From Mycolicibacter sinensis (lineage in GTDB: Bacteria; Actinomycetota; Actinomycetes; Mycobacteriales; Mycobacteriaceae): a stretch of 64,000 nt of DNA. The position numbers were made by a program, and so were the translations under genes. The stretch spans positions 248,001 to 312,000 of the forward strand of contig NZ_LZIN01000075.1 of NCBI RefSeq assembly GCF_001667375.1, in the 5' to 3' direction. This document shows positions 35,128-44,523 of this stretch, piece after piece (the first letter of the stretch is position 1; the number at the start of each line of letters is the position of its first letter). The notes under the pieces are model-generated. The model saw only the letters and a list, made by a program, of their open reading frames with translations. It did no database searches and was not told the DNA's origin.

Positions 35128-35988
35128 CTAGGCCGTCACCAGCTCCACGTCGCTCAGCACCGCGGCGTTGTCACGCGAGGGCGCCACCACGTTGCCCAGC
35201 AACCGGCCGTCCTCTTTCCACAGGTGAGCCCGCAGCGTCTCGCCGGGAAAGACCACGCCGGCGAACCGCGCGCCGAAGGAACGCACCGCGCCCGCATCGC
35301 CGTCCAATGCCGTGTCCACGGCCGCCTTGCAGGTCATGCCATAGGTGCACAGCCCGTGCAGGATCGGCCGCGGGAATCCAGCAGCCGCCGCAAATCCAGG
35401 GTCCGAATGCAGCGGATTGCGGTCGCCGCAGAGCCGGTAGAGCAGTGCCTGTTGCGGTGCCACCGCGATGTCGACTTCGAAATCCGGTGCGCGGTCGGGA
35501 CGTTCGGTAGCCGAGGCCGGGCCGCGCTCACCGCCGAAGCCGCCCTCGCCGCGGGCGAAGATGGACCGCTGCTGCGTCCACAGCGGCGTGCCGTCGGTGC
35601 TGGTGACCGTGGTCTCGAGCACGACGACGGCGGCCTTGCCCTTGTCCCAGACGTCAACGATCCGGCTGACGGCCTGCGCGCTGCCGGACGGCGGTAGCGG
35701 CGCGGGAACGATCACCTTCTCGGAGGCATGCAGAATCTTGGCCAGGTCGATCTCGACGCCGGGCCAGCTGACCTTGGGCGGGTCGACATCGTTGAACGAC
35801 GCCGCGACGCAGCCGAACGTCGGCAACACCTGCGGGGTGCCGTCGACGACGTAGCTCAGCTCACGCGGATCCATCGGATCCGATCCGGCGCCCAGCGCCA
35901 GGTTGTAGAGCTGCACATTGGTCGCAGTCCAGGAGAACTCGACCCGGCCGAACTCCGCACCCCGTGCGACATCGAGATCGATCGGCAT
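35128..35988 (-). CDS. chsH3: MaoC-like (R)-enoyl-CoA hydratase ChsH3
   Basis: A 286-aa double-hotdog hydratase: N-terminal half YNLALGAGSDPMDPRELSYV and C-terminal catalytic half YRLCGDRNPLHSDPGFAAAAGFPRPILHGLCTYG, with the Asp/His hydratase motif. It matches Rv3538 in length and place. It probably hydrates the enoyl-CoA formed in an early beta-oxidation cycle of the side chain. ATG 35988 lies 3 bp after the kstD stop, so the two form one operon. Confidence 0.9.
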   Translation of the reverse strand: MPIDLDVARGAEFGRVEFSWTATNVQLYNLALGAGSDPMDPRELSYVVDGTPQVLPTFGCVAASFNDVDPPKVSWPGVEIDLAKILHASEKVIVPAPLPPSGSAQAVSRIVDVWDKGKAAVVVLETTVTSTDGTPLWTQQRSIFARGEGGFGGERGPASATERPDRAPDFEVDIAVAPQQALLYRLCGDRNPLHSDPGFAAAAGFPRPILHGLCTYGMTCKAAVDTALDGDAGAVRSFGARFAGVVFPGETLRAHLWKEDGRLLGNVVAPSRDNAAVLSDVELVTA

Positions 35989-35991
35989 GTC

Positions 35992-37686
35992 CTAGGCCCT
36001 TTCGGCTGGTGAGTCGGCGATGTCCAGAGCGGCCAGGTAACCGAACGTCATCGCGGGTCCGATGGTGCCGCCGGGCCCGGGGTAGGTGTGGCCCATGACC
36101 GGGGCGCTCACATTGCCTGCGGCGTAGAGGCCCTCGATGACGCTGTCGTCGTCGCGCAGCGCCCGACCGCGCACGTCGGTGCGGATCCCGCCCTTGGTGC
36201 CCAGGTCCCCGGGCACCATTTTGGCCGCGTAGAACGGCCCCTGCGCGATCGGGCCCAGGTTCGGGTTCGGCTTATTGGTCGGGTCGCCGTAGTAGCGGTC
36301 GTAGGCGCTCTCACCGCGGTGGAAGTCCTCGTCGACGCCGGTGCGGGCGAACTCGTTGAACCGCTCGACGGTCGCATTGAGCCCCGCTGCCGGCACGCCC
36401 ATCTTGGTCGCCAGTTCTTCCAGGGTGTCCGCCGAGACGATCACGCCGGACTCCAGCCACTTCTTCGGAATCCGTTGGCCCGGCTGCAGGCCCGCAAAGA
36501 TGAAGTTGTTGCGGTAGCGCTGGTCGAACACGAGCCAGGCCGGGATGTTCTCGCCGGGGCCGGGACCCTGCCCGTATTCGCCGCCGTACATATGGTGGAC
36601 GGCCTCCACGTAGGGCATCGACTCGTTCATAAACCGCTTGCCGGCCATGTTCACGATGATCGACCCGGGCGAGTTGCGCTCCGAGAGCGCGAACCACGGT
36701 GCTCCGGGCAGCGGCACCGTCGGGCCCCACCAGGAGTCCTCCATGACGTCCAGTGCGGCACCGAGTTTTTCGCCGGCCAGGATGCCCTCGCCGGTGTTGG
36801 CCTTCGCGCCGACCGTCCACTCGGTGGTGATTGGAGCGCGCTGGTACTTCACCCGCATCTGCTCGTTGTGCTCGAATCCGCCGCTGGCCAGAATGACCCC
36901 GCGCCGCGCCCGGATCAGCCGGGGCTCGACGGCCTCCGAGGCATTGCTGTCGCGGACGTAGACGCCGCGGACCACGCCGTCGGAGACGTAGAGGTCGGTC
37001 AGCGCGGTGTTCAGCTCGACCGGCACACCGGCATTGCGCAGCGCGATCCGAAGCGGAGCGATCAGCGCGCGGCCCATCCCGACCAGGTTCTTGCCGGTGG
37101 CCTGGGCCCACATGGTGCGGGCGCCGACCTTCAGGCTGCGCAGCACACCGCGCGGGTGGCGCTTGAGCTGGTTGAGTCGGACGTAGTCCTGCTGCATGAC
37201 GACGACGTTCAGCGGCACCTTGCCGTAGGCCGGTTCCAGGCCGGCCGCGTCCGCGCCGAGCTTCTTGGCGTTGAACGGCTTCGGCTCGATCGAGCGGCCG
37301 GTGGGCTTGCCGCCCGGCTGCTCGGGGTAGTAGTCGGCGTAACCGGGGACCCAGCACATCTTCAGCGGCGAGTTCTTCAGCACGAACGACAACATCTCCG
37401 GACCGCGCTGCAGGTAGGTGTCGATCTTCTCGGCCGGAACGACGTCGCCAACGATCGTGCGCAGGTAGGTGCGGGCGGCCTCGGGGGTGTCCTTTACGCC
37501 CGCGCGTGCGAGTACCTCGTTGTTGGGGATCCACACGCCGCCGCCGGAGCGGGCGGTCGAACCGCCGTAGTGGGCGGCTTTCTCGATGACGATGGTGGAC
37601 AGTCCCCGGTGGGCGGCGGTGAGGGCGGCGACCATCCCGGCGCCACCGCTTCCGACCACGACGACGTCGTACTCCTGCTCAGCCAT
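35992..37686 (-). CDS. kstD: 3-ketosteroid delta1-dehydrogenase KstD
   Basis: A 564-aa flavoprotein. It has the FAD dinucleotide motif VVVVGSGGAGMVAALTAAHRG, IVIEKAAHYGGSTARSGGGVWIPNN, and the C-terminal AGNVSAPVMGHTYPGPGGTIGPAMTFGYLAALD with the family Tyr. I chose ATG 37686 (MAEQEYDVV); upstream GTG codons lie in the KstR operator. A -10-like TATAAC ends 9 bp before the ATG with no ribosome site, so a leaderless message is likely. KstD (Rv3537) introduces the 1,2 double bond in ring A, which with KshA leads to ring B opening. Confidence 0.94.
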   Translation of the reverse strand: MAEQEYDVVVVGSGGAGMVAALTAAHRGLSTIVIEKAAHYGGSTARSGGGVWIPNNEVLARAGVKDTPEAARTYLRTIVGDVVPAEKIDTYLQRGPEMLSFVLKNSPLKMCWVPGYADYYPEQPGGKPTGRSIEPKPFNAKKLGADAAGLEPAYGKVPLNVVVMQQDYVRLNQLKRHPRGVLRSLKVGARTMWAQATGKNLVGMGRALIAPLRIALRNAGVPVELNTALTDLYVSDGVVRGVYVRDSNASEAVEPRLIRARRGVILASGGFEHNEQMRVKYQRAPITTEWTVGAKANTGEGILAGEKLGAALDVMEDSWWGPTVPLPGAPWFALSERNSPGSIIVNMAGKRFMNESMPYVEAVHHMYGGEYGQGPGPGENIPAWLVFDQRYRNNFIFAGLQPGQRIPKKWLESGVIVSADTLEELATKMGVPAAGLNATVERFNEFARTGVDEDFHRGESAYDRYYGDPTNKPNPNLGPIAQGPFYAAKMVPGDLGTKGGIRTDVRGRALRDDDSVIEGLYAAGNVSAPVMGHTYPGPGGTIGPAMTFGYLAALDIADSPAERA

Positions 37687-37687
37687 G

Positions 37688-37701
37688 TAGAACACGTTAT
37701 A
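37688..37701. promoter_or_regulatory. KstR operator of kstD
   Basis: TAGAACACGTTATA fits TNNAACNNGTTNNA. It ends one base before the kstD start codon and overlaps the probable -10 (TATAAC on the minus strand). Confidence 0.88.
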
Positions 37702-37823
37702 GAATTGCCCCACCCGGGCGCCAGTTGGCTGGCGGTATGGTTACCCCGCTCGCCCGGACGACTACTTCCTACCCTGCGGGTAGGGCGCCGGGACCGACCA
37801 GGTCAGGCGGAGTTGCGGGCGTG

Positions 37824-37837
37824 GTAGAACGTGTTTC
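37824..37837. promoter_or_regulatory. KstR operator of the third CYP125 gene
   Basis: TAGAACGTGTTTCA fits TNNAACNNGTTNNA. It lies 111 bp before the GTG start, farther than at the paralogue (25198-25211). The region 37702-37948 also holds CTACCCTGCGGGTAG (37769-37783), a perfect small palindrome of unknown role. Confidence 0.82.
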
Positions 37838-37885
37838 AATTTTGCGCCGCGCGCGGACGCGTTCTCGCCTTTCTTCTGCAGCGAA

Positions 37886-37928
37886 GGCATGTTTTACTGG
37901 CACGAGCATGCATCGTGCTGCACATGCC
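37886..37928 (+). promoter_or_regulatory. nested hairpin in the leader of the third CYP125 gene
   Basis: GGCATGT (37886-37892) can pair with ACATGCC (37922-37928), and inside it GCACGA (37900-37905) pairs with TCGTGC (37913-37918). It ends 8 bases before the ribosome site AGGAG (37936-37940). It starts with the CATGTTTTACTG word shared with the leader of the first CYP125 gene. Confidence 0.4.
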
Positions 37929-37948
37929 CTGAGTTAGGAGTCTTCGCC

Positions 37949-39205
37949 GTGGCCAGCCCCACTGTCCCTTCCGCCTTCAATGTTCCCGCGGGTTTCGACC
38001 CGACCGACCCGGAGATCTACGCCGAGCGGATTCCGGATGAGGAACTGGCGGCGCTGCGCACGAGCGAGCCGATCAAGTGGATCGAGCAGCCGGACGGTGT
38101 CGGCGGCTTCAACGACGGCGGCTACTGGGCGATCACCCGCCACGAGGACGTCAAAGAGGTCTCCCGCCTCGACGACGTGTTCTCCAGTGAGATCAACACC
38201 GCCATTCCGCGGTTCAACGACGACATCACCCGCGACGCGATCGAGGCGCAGCGGATCATCATGCTCAACCAGGACGCGCCGCGGCACACCCGCCAGCGCC
38301 GGATCATCTCGCGCGGCTTCACCCCGCGCCACATCCTGCCCCTGCACGACGAGCTGGAGCAGCGGGCGCAGGGCATCGCCAAGGAGGCGCTGGCCAAGGG
38401 ATCCGGTGACTTCGTGGTGGAGGTGGCCTCCGAGCTGCCGCTGCAGGCGATCGCCGGCCTGATGGGCGTGCCGCAGGAGGACCGCGGCAAGCTGTTCAAC
38501 TGGACCAACCAGATGACCTCGTACGACGACCCGGAATACGCTCACTACGACCCGGCGGCATCAGCGCTGGAGATCATCACCTATGGCCTGCAGCTGGCCG
38601 AGATGAAGCGGCAGAACCCCGGCAAGGACATCGTCACCACGCTGATCGAGGCCGACATCGACGGCGAGAAGCTCAACGACGACGAGCTGGGTTACTTCAT
38701 CATCCTGCTGGCGGTGGCGGGCAGCGAGACCACCCGTAATTCCATCACCCAGGGCATGATGGCCTTCACCGAGAACCCCGACCAGTGGGAGCTGTTCAAA
38801 AAGGAACGCCCGGAGACCACCGCCGACGAGGTCGTGCGCTGGGCCACCCCGGTGACGTCGTTCCAGCGCACCGCCACCCGGGACCACGAGCTCAACGGCA
38901 CCTTGATCAAGGAGGGCCAGCGGGTGGTGATGTTCTACCGCGCGGCCAACTTCGACCCCGAGGTGTTCGACAACCCGCAGCAGTTCAACATCCTGCGCGA
39001 CCCCAACCCGCACGTCGGCTTCGGCGGCACCGGTGCGCACTACTGCATCGGCACCCACCTGGCCCGGATGACGATCGGTCTGATCTTCAACGCCATCGCC
39101 GACCACATCCCCGACCTCAAGCCGCTGGAAAGCCCGCAGCGGCTACGCTCGGGCTGGCTCAACGGGATCAAGCACTGGCAGGTCGACTACACCGGCAAGT
39201 CCTAG
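37949..39205 (+). CDS. CYP125-family cytochrome P450 (paralogue 3)
   Basis: A 418-aa P450. I-helix AGSETTRNS; haem loop FGGTGAHYCIGTHLARM. GTG 37949 was chosen with TAGGAG 8 bp upstream, at the same place as in paralogue 1. From residue ~110 on it is almost the same as paralogue 1 (for example FTPRHILPLHDEL and MTSYDDPEYAHYDP are identical). I recall no P450 between kstD and hsaE in M. tuberculosis, so this is a local duplication moved to a new promoter. It probably oxidises sterol side chains. Confidence 0.88.
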   Translation: MASPTVPSAFNVPAGFDPTDPEIYAERIPDEELAALRTSEPIKWIEQPDGVGGFNDGGYWAITRHEDVKEVSRLDDVFSSEINTAIPRFNDDITRDAIEAQRIIMLNQDAPRHTRQRRIISRGFTPRHILPLHDELEQRAQGIAKEALAKGSGDFVVEVASELPLQAIAGLMGVPQEDRGKLFNWTNQMTSYDDPEYAHYDPAASALEIITYGLQLAEMKRQNPGKDIVTTLIEADIDGEKLNDDELGYFIILLAVAGSETTRNSITQGMMAFTENPDQWELFKKERPETTADEVVRWATPVTSFQRTATRDHELNGTLIKEGQRVVMFYRAANFDPEVFDNPQQFNILRDPNPHVGFGGTGAHYCIGTHLARMTIGLIFNAIADHIPDLKPLESPQRLRSGWLNGIKHWQVDYTGKS

Positions 39206-39217
39206 TTCACGCTTCGG

Positions 39218-39253
39218 CGAAGGGCCGGCGGCGGCCATGCCGCCGGCCCTTCG
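39218..39253 (+). terminator. strong hairpin after the third CYP125 gene
   Basis: Perfect 15-bp stem (39218-39232 with 39239-39253) and a 6-base loop, 12 bp after the P450 stop. It has no T-tract. It should insulate the hsaE promoter at 39292. Confidence 0.75.
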
Positions 39254-39291
39254 TCGCCTCCGGCCCGCCCGGGACCGCCCGAGCCGAAAGT

Positions 39292-39305
39292 TAGAACACG
39301 TTATA
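39292..39305. promoter_or_regulatory. KstR operator of hsaEGF
   Basis: TAGAACACGTTATA, identical to the kstD site. It lies 59 bp before the hsaE ATG. Confidence 0.88.
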
Positions 39306-39364
39306 GAATTCGGTCAGCGGCTCGGTTATGCCCGCATCCCAACACCCGAGGGGACTCTTCGAAG

Positions 39365-40150
39365 ATGCTCAGCGCCCAGATCCGCGCCGAACTCGCCGCC
39401 GAGTTGGCGCAAGCGGAGCGCAGCCGGGTCCCGATCTCCCCGCTGACGGCGGCGTATCCCGACATCGATGTGGTCGACGCTTACGAGATCCAGCTGATCA
39501 ACATTCGCCAGCGGATCGCCGAGGGCGCCCGGGTGGTCGGACACAAGGTCGGCCTGTCCAGCGAGGCGATGCAGCAGATGATGGGCGTCGACGAGCCGGA
39601 CTACGGGCACCTGCTCAACGAGATGCAGGTGTTCGAGGACGAGCCGATCAAAGCGGCGAACTACCTGTACCCGCGGGTCGAGGTCGAGGTGGCGTTCATC
39701 CTCGCCGAGGACCTGCCAGGTGCGGACTGCACCGAGGAGCACGTCCTGGCCGCCACCGAGGCGTTCGCCCCGGCGATCGAGTTGATCGACAGCCGGATCA
39801 CCGACTGGAAGATCAAGCTCTGCGACACCATCGCCGACAACGCCTCCTCGGCCGGGTTCGTCCTCGGCAAACAGCGGGTCAAGCCGGCCGACATCGATAT
39901 CAAGCGGATCGATGCCTCGTTGACCAAGAACGGCGAGGTGGTTGCCGAGGGCCGCAGTGACGCGGTGTTGGGCAATCCGGTCACTGCGGTGGCGTGGTTG
40001 GCCCGCAAGGTGGAGAGTTTCGGGGTGCGGCTGCAGGCCGGCGACATCGTATTGCCCGGTACCGCCACCCGGGCCATCGACGTGCACGCCGGCGACGACT
40101 GCGTCGCCGATTTCTCCGGACTGGGTTCGGTCCGGCTGGTTTTCGAATAG
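39365..40150 (+). CDS. hsaE: 2-hydroxypenta-2,4-dienoate-type hydratase HsaE
   Basis: A 261-aa hydratase of the MhpD/BphE family: [49 protein letters not shown] (metal-binding Glu residues) and [20 protein letters not shown]. Length matches Rv3536c. It hydrates the 2-hydroxyhexa-2,4-dienoate (HHD) released from rings A/B. First gene of hsaE-hsaG-hsaF. Confidence 0.93.
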   Translation: MLSAQIRAELAAELAQAERSRVPISPLTAAYPDIDVVDAYEIQLINIRQRIAEGARVVGHKVGLSSEAMQQMMGVDEPDYGHLLNEMQVFEDEPIKAANYLYPRVEVEVAFILAEDLPGADCTEEHVLAATEAFAPAIELIDSRITDWKIKLCDTIADNASSAGFVLGKQRVKPADIDIKRIDASLTKNGEVVAEGRSDAVLGNPVTAVAWLARKVESFGVRLQAGDIVLPGTATRAIDVHAGDDCVADFSGLGSVRLVFE

Positions 40151-40160
40151 AGGAGCGCTC

Positions 40161-41093
40161 ATGGCCGACAAAGCGTCAGTCGCGATCGTGGGGTCGGGCA
40201 ATATCAGCACCGACCTGCTGTACAAATTGCTGCGCTCGGAGTGGTTGGAGCCGCGCTGGATGATCGGTATCGATCCGGAGTCGGAGGGTTTGGCCCGCGC
40301 GCGCAAGCTCGGTCTGGAGACCTCGGCCGAGGGGGCGGATTGGCTGTTGGCCCAGGATGAGCTGCCGGATTTCGTTTTCGAGGCCACCAGCGCTTATGTG
40401 CACAAGGCGTATGCGCCCAAGTACGAGGCGGCTGGTATCCGGGCGATCGACTTGACTCCGGCCGCGGTGGGCCCGGCGGTGATCCCGCCGGCCAATCTGC
40501 ACGAGCATGTGGATGCCCCGAACGTCAACATGATCACGTGCGGTGGGCAGGCCACCATTCCGATCGTGTACGCGGTGACCCGGGCCGTGGCCGAGCAGGG
40601 CGGGGTGGTGCCGTATGCGGAGATCGTGGCCAGTGTGGCCAGTGTGTCGGCGGGGCCGGGCACGCGGGCCAATATCGACGAGTTCACCAAGACCACTTCG
40701 CGTGGGGTGGAGACCATCGGTGGCGCGCAGAAGGGCAAGGCGATCATCATTTTGAATCCGGCTGATCCGCCGATGATCATGCGCGACACCATTTTCTGCC
40801 AGATTCCCGAGGACGTCGACCGCGATGCGATCACCAAGTCGATCCTCAGCGTGGTCGAGCAGGTGCAGACCTACGTGCCGGGTTACCGGTTGCTCAACGA
40901 GCCGCAGTTCGACGAGCCGTCGCTGAATTCGGGTGGGCGTGCGGTGGTGACGACGTTCGTCGAGGTTGAGGGCGCCGGTGATTACCTGCCGCCGTATGCG
41001 GGCAACCTGGACATCATGACTGCGGCGGCGACCAAGGTGGGCGAGGAGATCGCCCGCGAGATGGTGGCGGCAAAGGCTGGAGGCGTGAAATGA
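40161..41093 (+). CDS. hsaG: acylating aldehyde dehydrogenase HsaG
   Basis: A 310-aa DmpF/BphJ-type enzyme: NAD motif [17 protein letters not shown], catalytic Cys in [17 protein letters not shown], and [19 protein letters not shown] 40161 follows AGGAG. It converts the aldehyde channelled from HsaF to its CoA ester (propionyl-CoA in the cholesterol pathway). It overlaps hsaF by 4 bp. Matches Rv3535c. Confidence 0.93.
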   Translation: MADKASVAIVGSGNISTDLLYKLLRSEWLEPRWMIGIDPESEGLARARKLGLETSAEGADWLLAQDELPDFVFEATSAYVHKAYAPKYEAAGIRAIDLTPAAVGPAVIPPANLHEHVDAPNVNMITCGGQATIPIVYAVTRAVAEQGGVVPYAEIVASVASVSAGPGTRANIDEFTKTTSRGVETIGGAQKGKAIIILNPADPPMIMRDTIFCQIPEDVDRDAITKSILSVVEQVQTYVPGYRLLNEPQFDEPSLNSGGRAVVTTFVEVEGAGDYLPPYAGNLDIMTAAATKVGEEIAREMVAAKAGGVK

Positions 41094-42118
41094 CCGGTAT
41101 TTGGGACGTTCGGATCACCGACACCAGCCTGCGTGACGGCAGCCATCACAAGCGTCACCAGTTCACGCCTGAGGAGGTCGCGGCGATCGTCGCCGCGATC
41201 GATGCCGCCGGGGTGCCGGTGATCGAGGTGACCCACGGCGACGGGCTGGGTGGGTCGAGTTTCAATTATGGGTTTTCCAAGACCCCGGACCAGGAGTTGA
41301 TCAAGCTCGCGGCGGCTACTGCCAAGGACGCCAAGATCGCGTTTTTGATGCTGCCCGGGGTGGCCACCAAGGAAGACATGAAGACCGCGCAGGGCAACGG
41401 CGGTCAGATCTGCCGGATCGCCACGCACTGCACCGAGGCCGACGTGTCGATCCAGCACTTCGGGCTGGCCCGGGAACTGGGCTTGGAGACCGTTGGGTTT
41501 TTGATGATGGCCCACACCGTGTCCCCTGAGAAGCTGGCCGCCCAGGCCCGGATCATGGCCGATGCGGGCTGCCAATGCGTGTACGTGGTGGATTCGGCCG
41601 GAGCGCTGGTGCTCGAAGGGGTGCGTGATCGGGTGGCCGCGTTGGTCGCCGAGCTGGGCGAGGACGCCCAGGTGGGCTTTCACGGGCATGAGAATCTCGG
41701 GTTGGGGGTGGCCAACTCGTTGGAGGCGGTGCGTGCCGGGGCCAAGCAGATCGACGGCTCGGTGCGTCGGTTCGGCGCCGGTGCGGGCAACGCCCCGGTG
41801 GAGGCGCTGATCGGGGTGTTCGACAAGGTCGGGATCAAGACCGGCATCGACTTCTTCGACATCGCCGATGCCGCCGAGGACGTGGTGCGCCCGGCTATGC
41901 CGGCTGAGTGCGTGCTGGACCGCAACGCGCTGATCATGGGCTACTCCGGGGTGTACTCCAGCTTCCTCAAGCACGCGGTACGCCAGGGTGAGCGCTACGG
42001 CGTGCCCGCCCATGAGCTGCTGCACCGGGCCGGCCAGCGCAAGCTGATCGGCGGCCAGGAAGACCAACTCATCGACATCGCCCTGGAAATCCAGCGGGAG
42101 CGCGCTGCCGCCGAGTAG
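41090..42118 (+). CDS. hsaF: 4-hydroxy-2-oxo-acid aldolase HsaF
   Basis: A 342-aa DmpG-type class II aldolase: [19 protein letters not shown] (metal Asp and catalytic Arg/His), [30 protein letters not shown] (metal His pair) and a C-terminal communication domain. It forms a channelling complex with HsaG and yields pyruvate plus an aldehyde. Matches Rv3534c. Confidence 0.93.
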   Translation: MTGIWDVRITDTSLRDGSHHKRHQFTPEEVAAIVAAIDAAGVPVIEVTHGDGLGGSSFNYGFSKTPDQELIKLAAATAKDAKIAFLMLPGVATKEDMKTAQGNGGQICRIATHCTEADVSIQHFGLARELGLETVGFLMMAHTVSPEKLAAQARIMADAGCQCVYVVDSAGALVLEGVRDRVAALVAELGEDAQVGFHGHENLGLGVANSLEAVRAGAKQIDGSVRRFGAGAGNAPVEALIGVFDKVGIKTGIDFFDIADAAEDVVRPAMPAECVLDRNALIMGYSGVYSSFLKHAVRQGERYGVPAHELLHRAGQRKLIGGQEDQLIDIALEIQRERAAAE

Positions 42119-42147
42119 CTGTCGGCTCCCTCGGGCACGATGAGGCC

Positions 42148-44232
42148 GTGACTACCCAACGCGACGACGCCCAGGCGATCCTGGAGCAGCTGGCCGGTCC
42201 CGAGGCGCGCCTGCGCGACGACCAGTGGGCAGCGATCGAAGCGCTGGTGGTCGGGCGTCGTCGTGCGCTGGTCGTGCAGCGCACCGGCTGGGGCAAGTCG
42301 GCGGTGTACTTCATCGCGGCGAAGCTGCTGCGCCGGAGTGGCCAGGGGCCGACGGTCATCGTGTCGCCCCTGTTGGCGTTGATGCGCAACCAGGTCGCCG
42401 CCGCGGAACGGGCCGGGGTGCATGCGGCCACCATCAACTCCGCCAACGTGACCGAATGGGCCGAGGTGCAGGCCAGGGTGGTCGCCGGTGATCTCGACGT
42501 GCTGCTGGTGAGCCCGGAGCGGCTCAACAACCCGGACTTTCGCGATGAGGTGCTGCCGGCGCTGGCGGCCCGGGCCGGGCTGGTGGTGGTCGACGAGGCG
42601 CACTGCGTCTCGGATTGGGGTCACGATTTCCGGCCGGACTACCGGCGCATCCGCACCCTGATCGCCGAGCTGGGCGCCGACATCCCGGTGTTGGCGACCA
42701 CCGCGACCGCCAACGATCGGGTGGTCGACGATGTCGCCGGCCAACTCGGGGTGGGTGGTGGCGACACGCTGGTGCTGCGGGGCGGCCTGGATCGCGAGTC
42801 GCTGCGGCTGTCGGTGGTGCACGCCGGTGGTCCGGCGCAGCGGGCCGCCTGGATCGGTGCGCACCTGGAAGCACTGCCAGGTTCCGGGATCGTCTACACG
42901 CTCACGGTGGCCCAGGCCCACGATGTCGCCGCCGACCTGCGTGCCCAGGGGTTCGCGGTGGCCGCCTACACCGGTTCGACCGAAGCGGCCGACCGGGAGC
43001 AGTTCGAGGCCGACCTGCTGGCCAACCGCGTCAAAGCGCTGATCGCCACCTCGGCGCTGGGGATGGGCTTCGACAAGCCGGACCTCGGGTTCGTCATCCA
43101 CCTGGGTGCGCCGTCCTCGCCGATCGCCTACTACCAGCAGGTGGGACGGGCGGGGCGCTCCACGGCCAGCGCGGAGGTCATCCTGCTGCCCGGCACGGAG
43201 GATCAGGACATCTGGCGTTACTTCGCGTCGCTGGCGTTCCCGCCGGAAGCGTTGGTACGCAAGGTGATCGGCGAGCTTTCCGGCGAACGGCCCCAGTCGA
43301 CACCCGCGCTGGAACCGCTGGTCGACTTGAATCGGTCGCGACTGGAGATGGTGCTCAAGGTCCTCGACGTCGACGGAGCGGTGCGCCGGGTCAAGGGCGG
43401 CTGGCTGGGTACCGGGCAGCCGTGGAACTACGACGAGCAGCGTTACCGCAACCTCGCCGAGCTGCGCCGGGCCGAACAGCAGGCGATGCTCGATTATCAG
43501 AGCACCGCCGAATGCCGGATGACGTTCCTGCGCGCCCAGCTCAACGACCCGCAACTGCGCCCCGGGGAACGCTGCGGGCGGTGCGACAACTGCGCCGGGC
43601 CGCGGTTCGACGCGGAGGTGGATGCGGCCGCCGCCGCGGCCACCCGGGAGCGGCTGATGCGTCCCGGCGTGGAGCTGACCCCGCGCCGCCAGTGGCCGTC
43701 CGGGCTGGCGAAACTCGGGGTCGACCTGTCCGGCCGGATCACCGACGGGCCGGCGCCGGGCCGGGTGATCGGCCGCCTCACCGACCTGGGCTGGGGTGTC
43801 CGGCTGCGGCGGCTGCTGGACGAGCCGGATCGGGAGGTCCCCGAGGAGGTGGTTCGCGCGGCGGTGGCGGTGCTGGCGAGCTGGGAGTGGAAGAGCAGGC
43901 CGACGGCGGTGCTCGGGCTGGATTCGGCCACCCATCCGAAGCTGATCGAGTCGCTGGTGGACCGGTTGGCCGAGCTGGGCCGACTGACCCGCCTGGACAC
44001 GTTGCGTTATGCACCGGGGCGGCGGGCGAGCACCGCGGCGAACTCGGCCTACCGGGTCGCGGCCCTGCACGGCTGTTGGCAGCCGCCCGCCGAACTGCCG
44101 GCGGGTATCGGCCCGGTGCTGCTGGTCGACGACGTCGCCGACAGCGGGTGGACGCTGACGATGGCGGCCCGGGTGCTGCGCGCCGCCGGTGCGCCGGAGG
44201 TGCTGCCGTTCGCGCTGGCCAGCGTGAACTGA
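42148..44232 (+). CDS. RecQ-family helicase with C-terminal phosphoribosyltransferase-like domain
   Basis: A 694-aa protein. Helicase core: Q-motif region LRDDQWAAIEALV, Walker A TGWGKSA, DEAH box VVVDEAHCVSDWGHDFRPDY, GSTEAADREQFEADLL, ATSALGMGFDKPDLGFVIHLGAPSSPIAYYQQVGRAGRS. A Zn cluster follows (CRMTFLRAQL...CGRCDNC). The last ~150 residues end in VLLVDDVADSGWTLTMAARVLRAAGA, the PRPP-loop signature of type I phosphoribosyltransferases. It is likely an ATP-dependent 3'-5' DNA helicase. It is not an obvious part of steroid metabolism; in M. tuberculosis I recall PPE genes at this place. Confidence 0.9.
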   Translation: MTTQRDDAQAILEQLAGPEARLRDDQWAAIEALVVGRRRALVVQRTGWGKSAVYFIAAKLLRRSGQGPTVIVSPLLALMRNQVAAAERAGVHAATINSANVTEWAEVQARVVAGDLDVLLVSPERLNNPDFRDEVLPALAARAGLVVVDEAHCVSDWGHDFRPDYRRIRTLIAELGADIPVLATTATANDRVVDDVAGQLGVGGGDTLVLRGGLDRESLRLSVVHAGGPAQRAAWIGAHLEALPGSGIVYTLTVAQAHDVAADLRAQGFAVAAYTGSTEAADREQFEADLLANRVKALIATSALGMGFDKPDLGFVIHLGAPSSPIAYYQQVGRAGRSTASAEVILLPGTEDQDIWRYFASLAFPPEALVRKVIGELSGERPQSTPALEPLVDLNRSRLEMVLKVLDVDGAVRRVKGGWLGTGQPWNYDEQRYRNLAELRRAEQQAMLDYQSTAECRMTFLRAQLNDPQLRPGERCGRCDNCAGPRFDAEVDAAAAAATRERLMRPGVELTPRRQWPSGLAKLGVDLSGRITDGPAPGRVIGRLTDLGWGVRLRRLLDEPDREVPEEVVRAAVAVLASWEWKSRPTAVLGLDSATHPKLIESLVDRLAELGRLTRLDTLRYAPGRRASTAANSAYRVAALHGCWQPPAELPAGIGPVLLVDDVADSGWTLTMAARVLRAAGAPEVLPFALASVN

Positions 44233-44253
44233 CAACGCGGGTACCGTCGAGTG

Positions 44254-44523
44254 ATGAGCGCAATCATTCGAGCCACCGCCGTGGCCCTCGCGGGTGCGGC
44301 GCTGATCCTGGCCCCGGTAGCGAACGCCGCGCCGCAACAGTGCGACCAGACGTTCGGCAACTCGATCGACTCGTACCTGAACCGGCACCCGGACGTCCGG
44401 GCTGAGCTGGACGAGAAGGGACGGCAGGAAGACCCGGGCGCTCCGAACCCGGTGCTGTCCTATCTCGAACGGCACCCGCACGTGCGCGACGCGCTGATCA
44501 CCTTGTCGCAGCAGTGCGTGTGA
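44254..44523 (+). CDS. small exported haemophore-like protein
   Basis: An 89-aa protein with a signal peptide (RATAVALAGAALILAPVANA) and a mature domain holding two Cys (QQCDQTFG and LSQQCV) and two repeated H-P-x-V-R motifs (NRHPDVRAEL, ERHPHVRDAL). This resembles the haemophore-related family. It starts 21 bp after recQ. Its last 26 bp overlap the convergent EthD gene. Confidence 0.7.
   Translation: MSAIIRATAVALAGAALILAPVANAAPQQCDQTFGNSIDSYLNRHPDVRAELDEKGRQEDPGAPNPVLSYLERHPHVRDALITLSQQCV

Noticed and set aside
37769..37783. CTACCCTGCGGGTAG palindrome as a second regulator site for the third CYP125
   Set aside because: It is short and matches no operator class I know; it is noted in the operator entry but not called as a regulatory feature.
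41995..44481. 828-aa minus-strand open frame opposite recQ
   Set aside because: It is antisense to a well-supported RecQ helicase, Arg/Gln/Pro-rich and without motifs.
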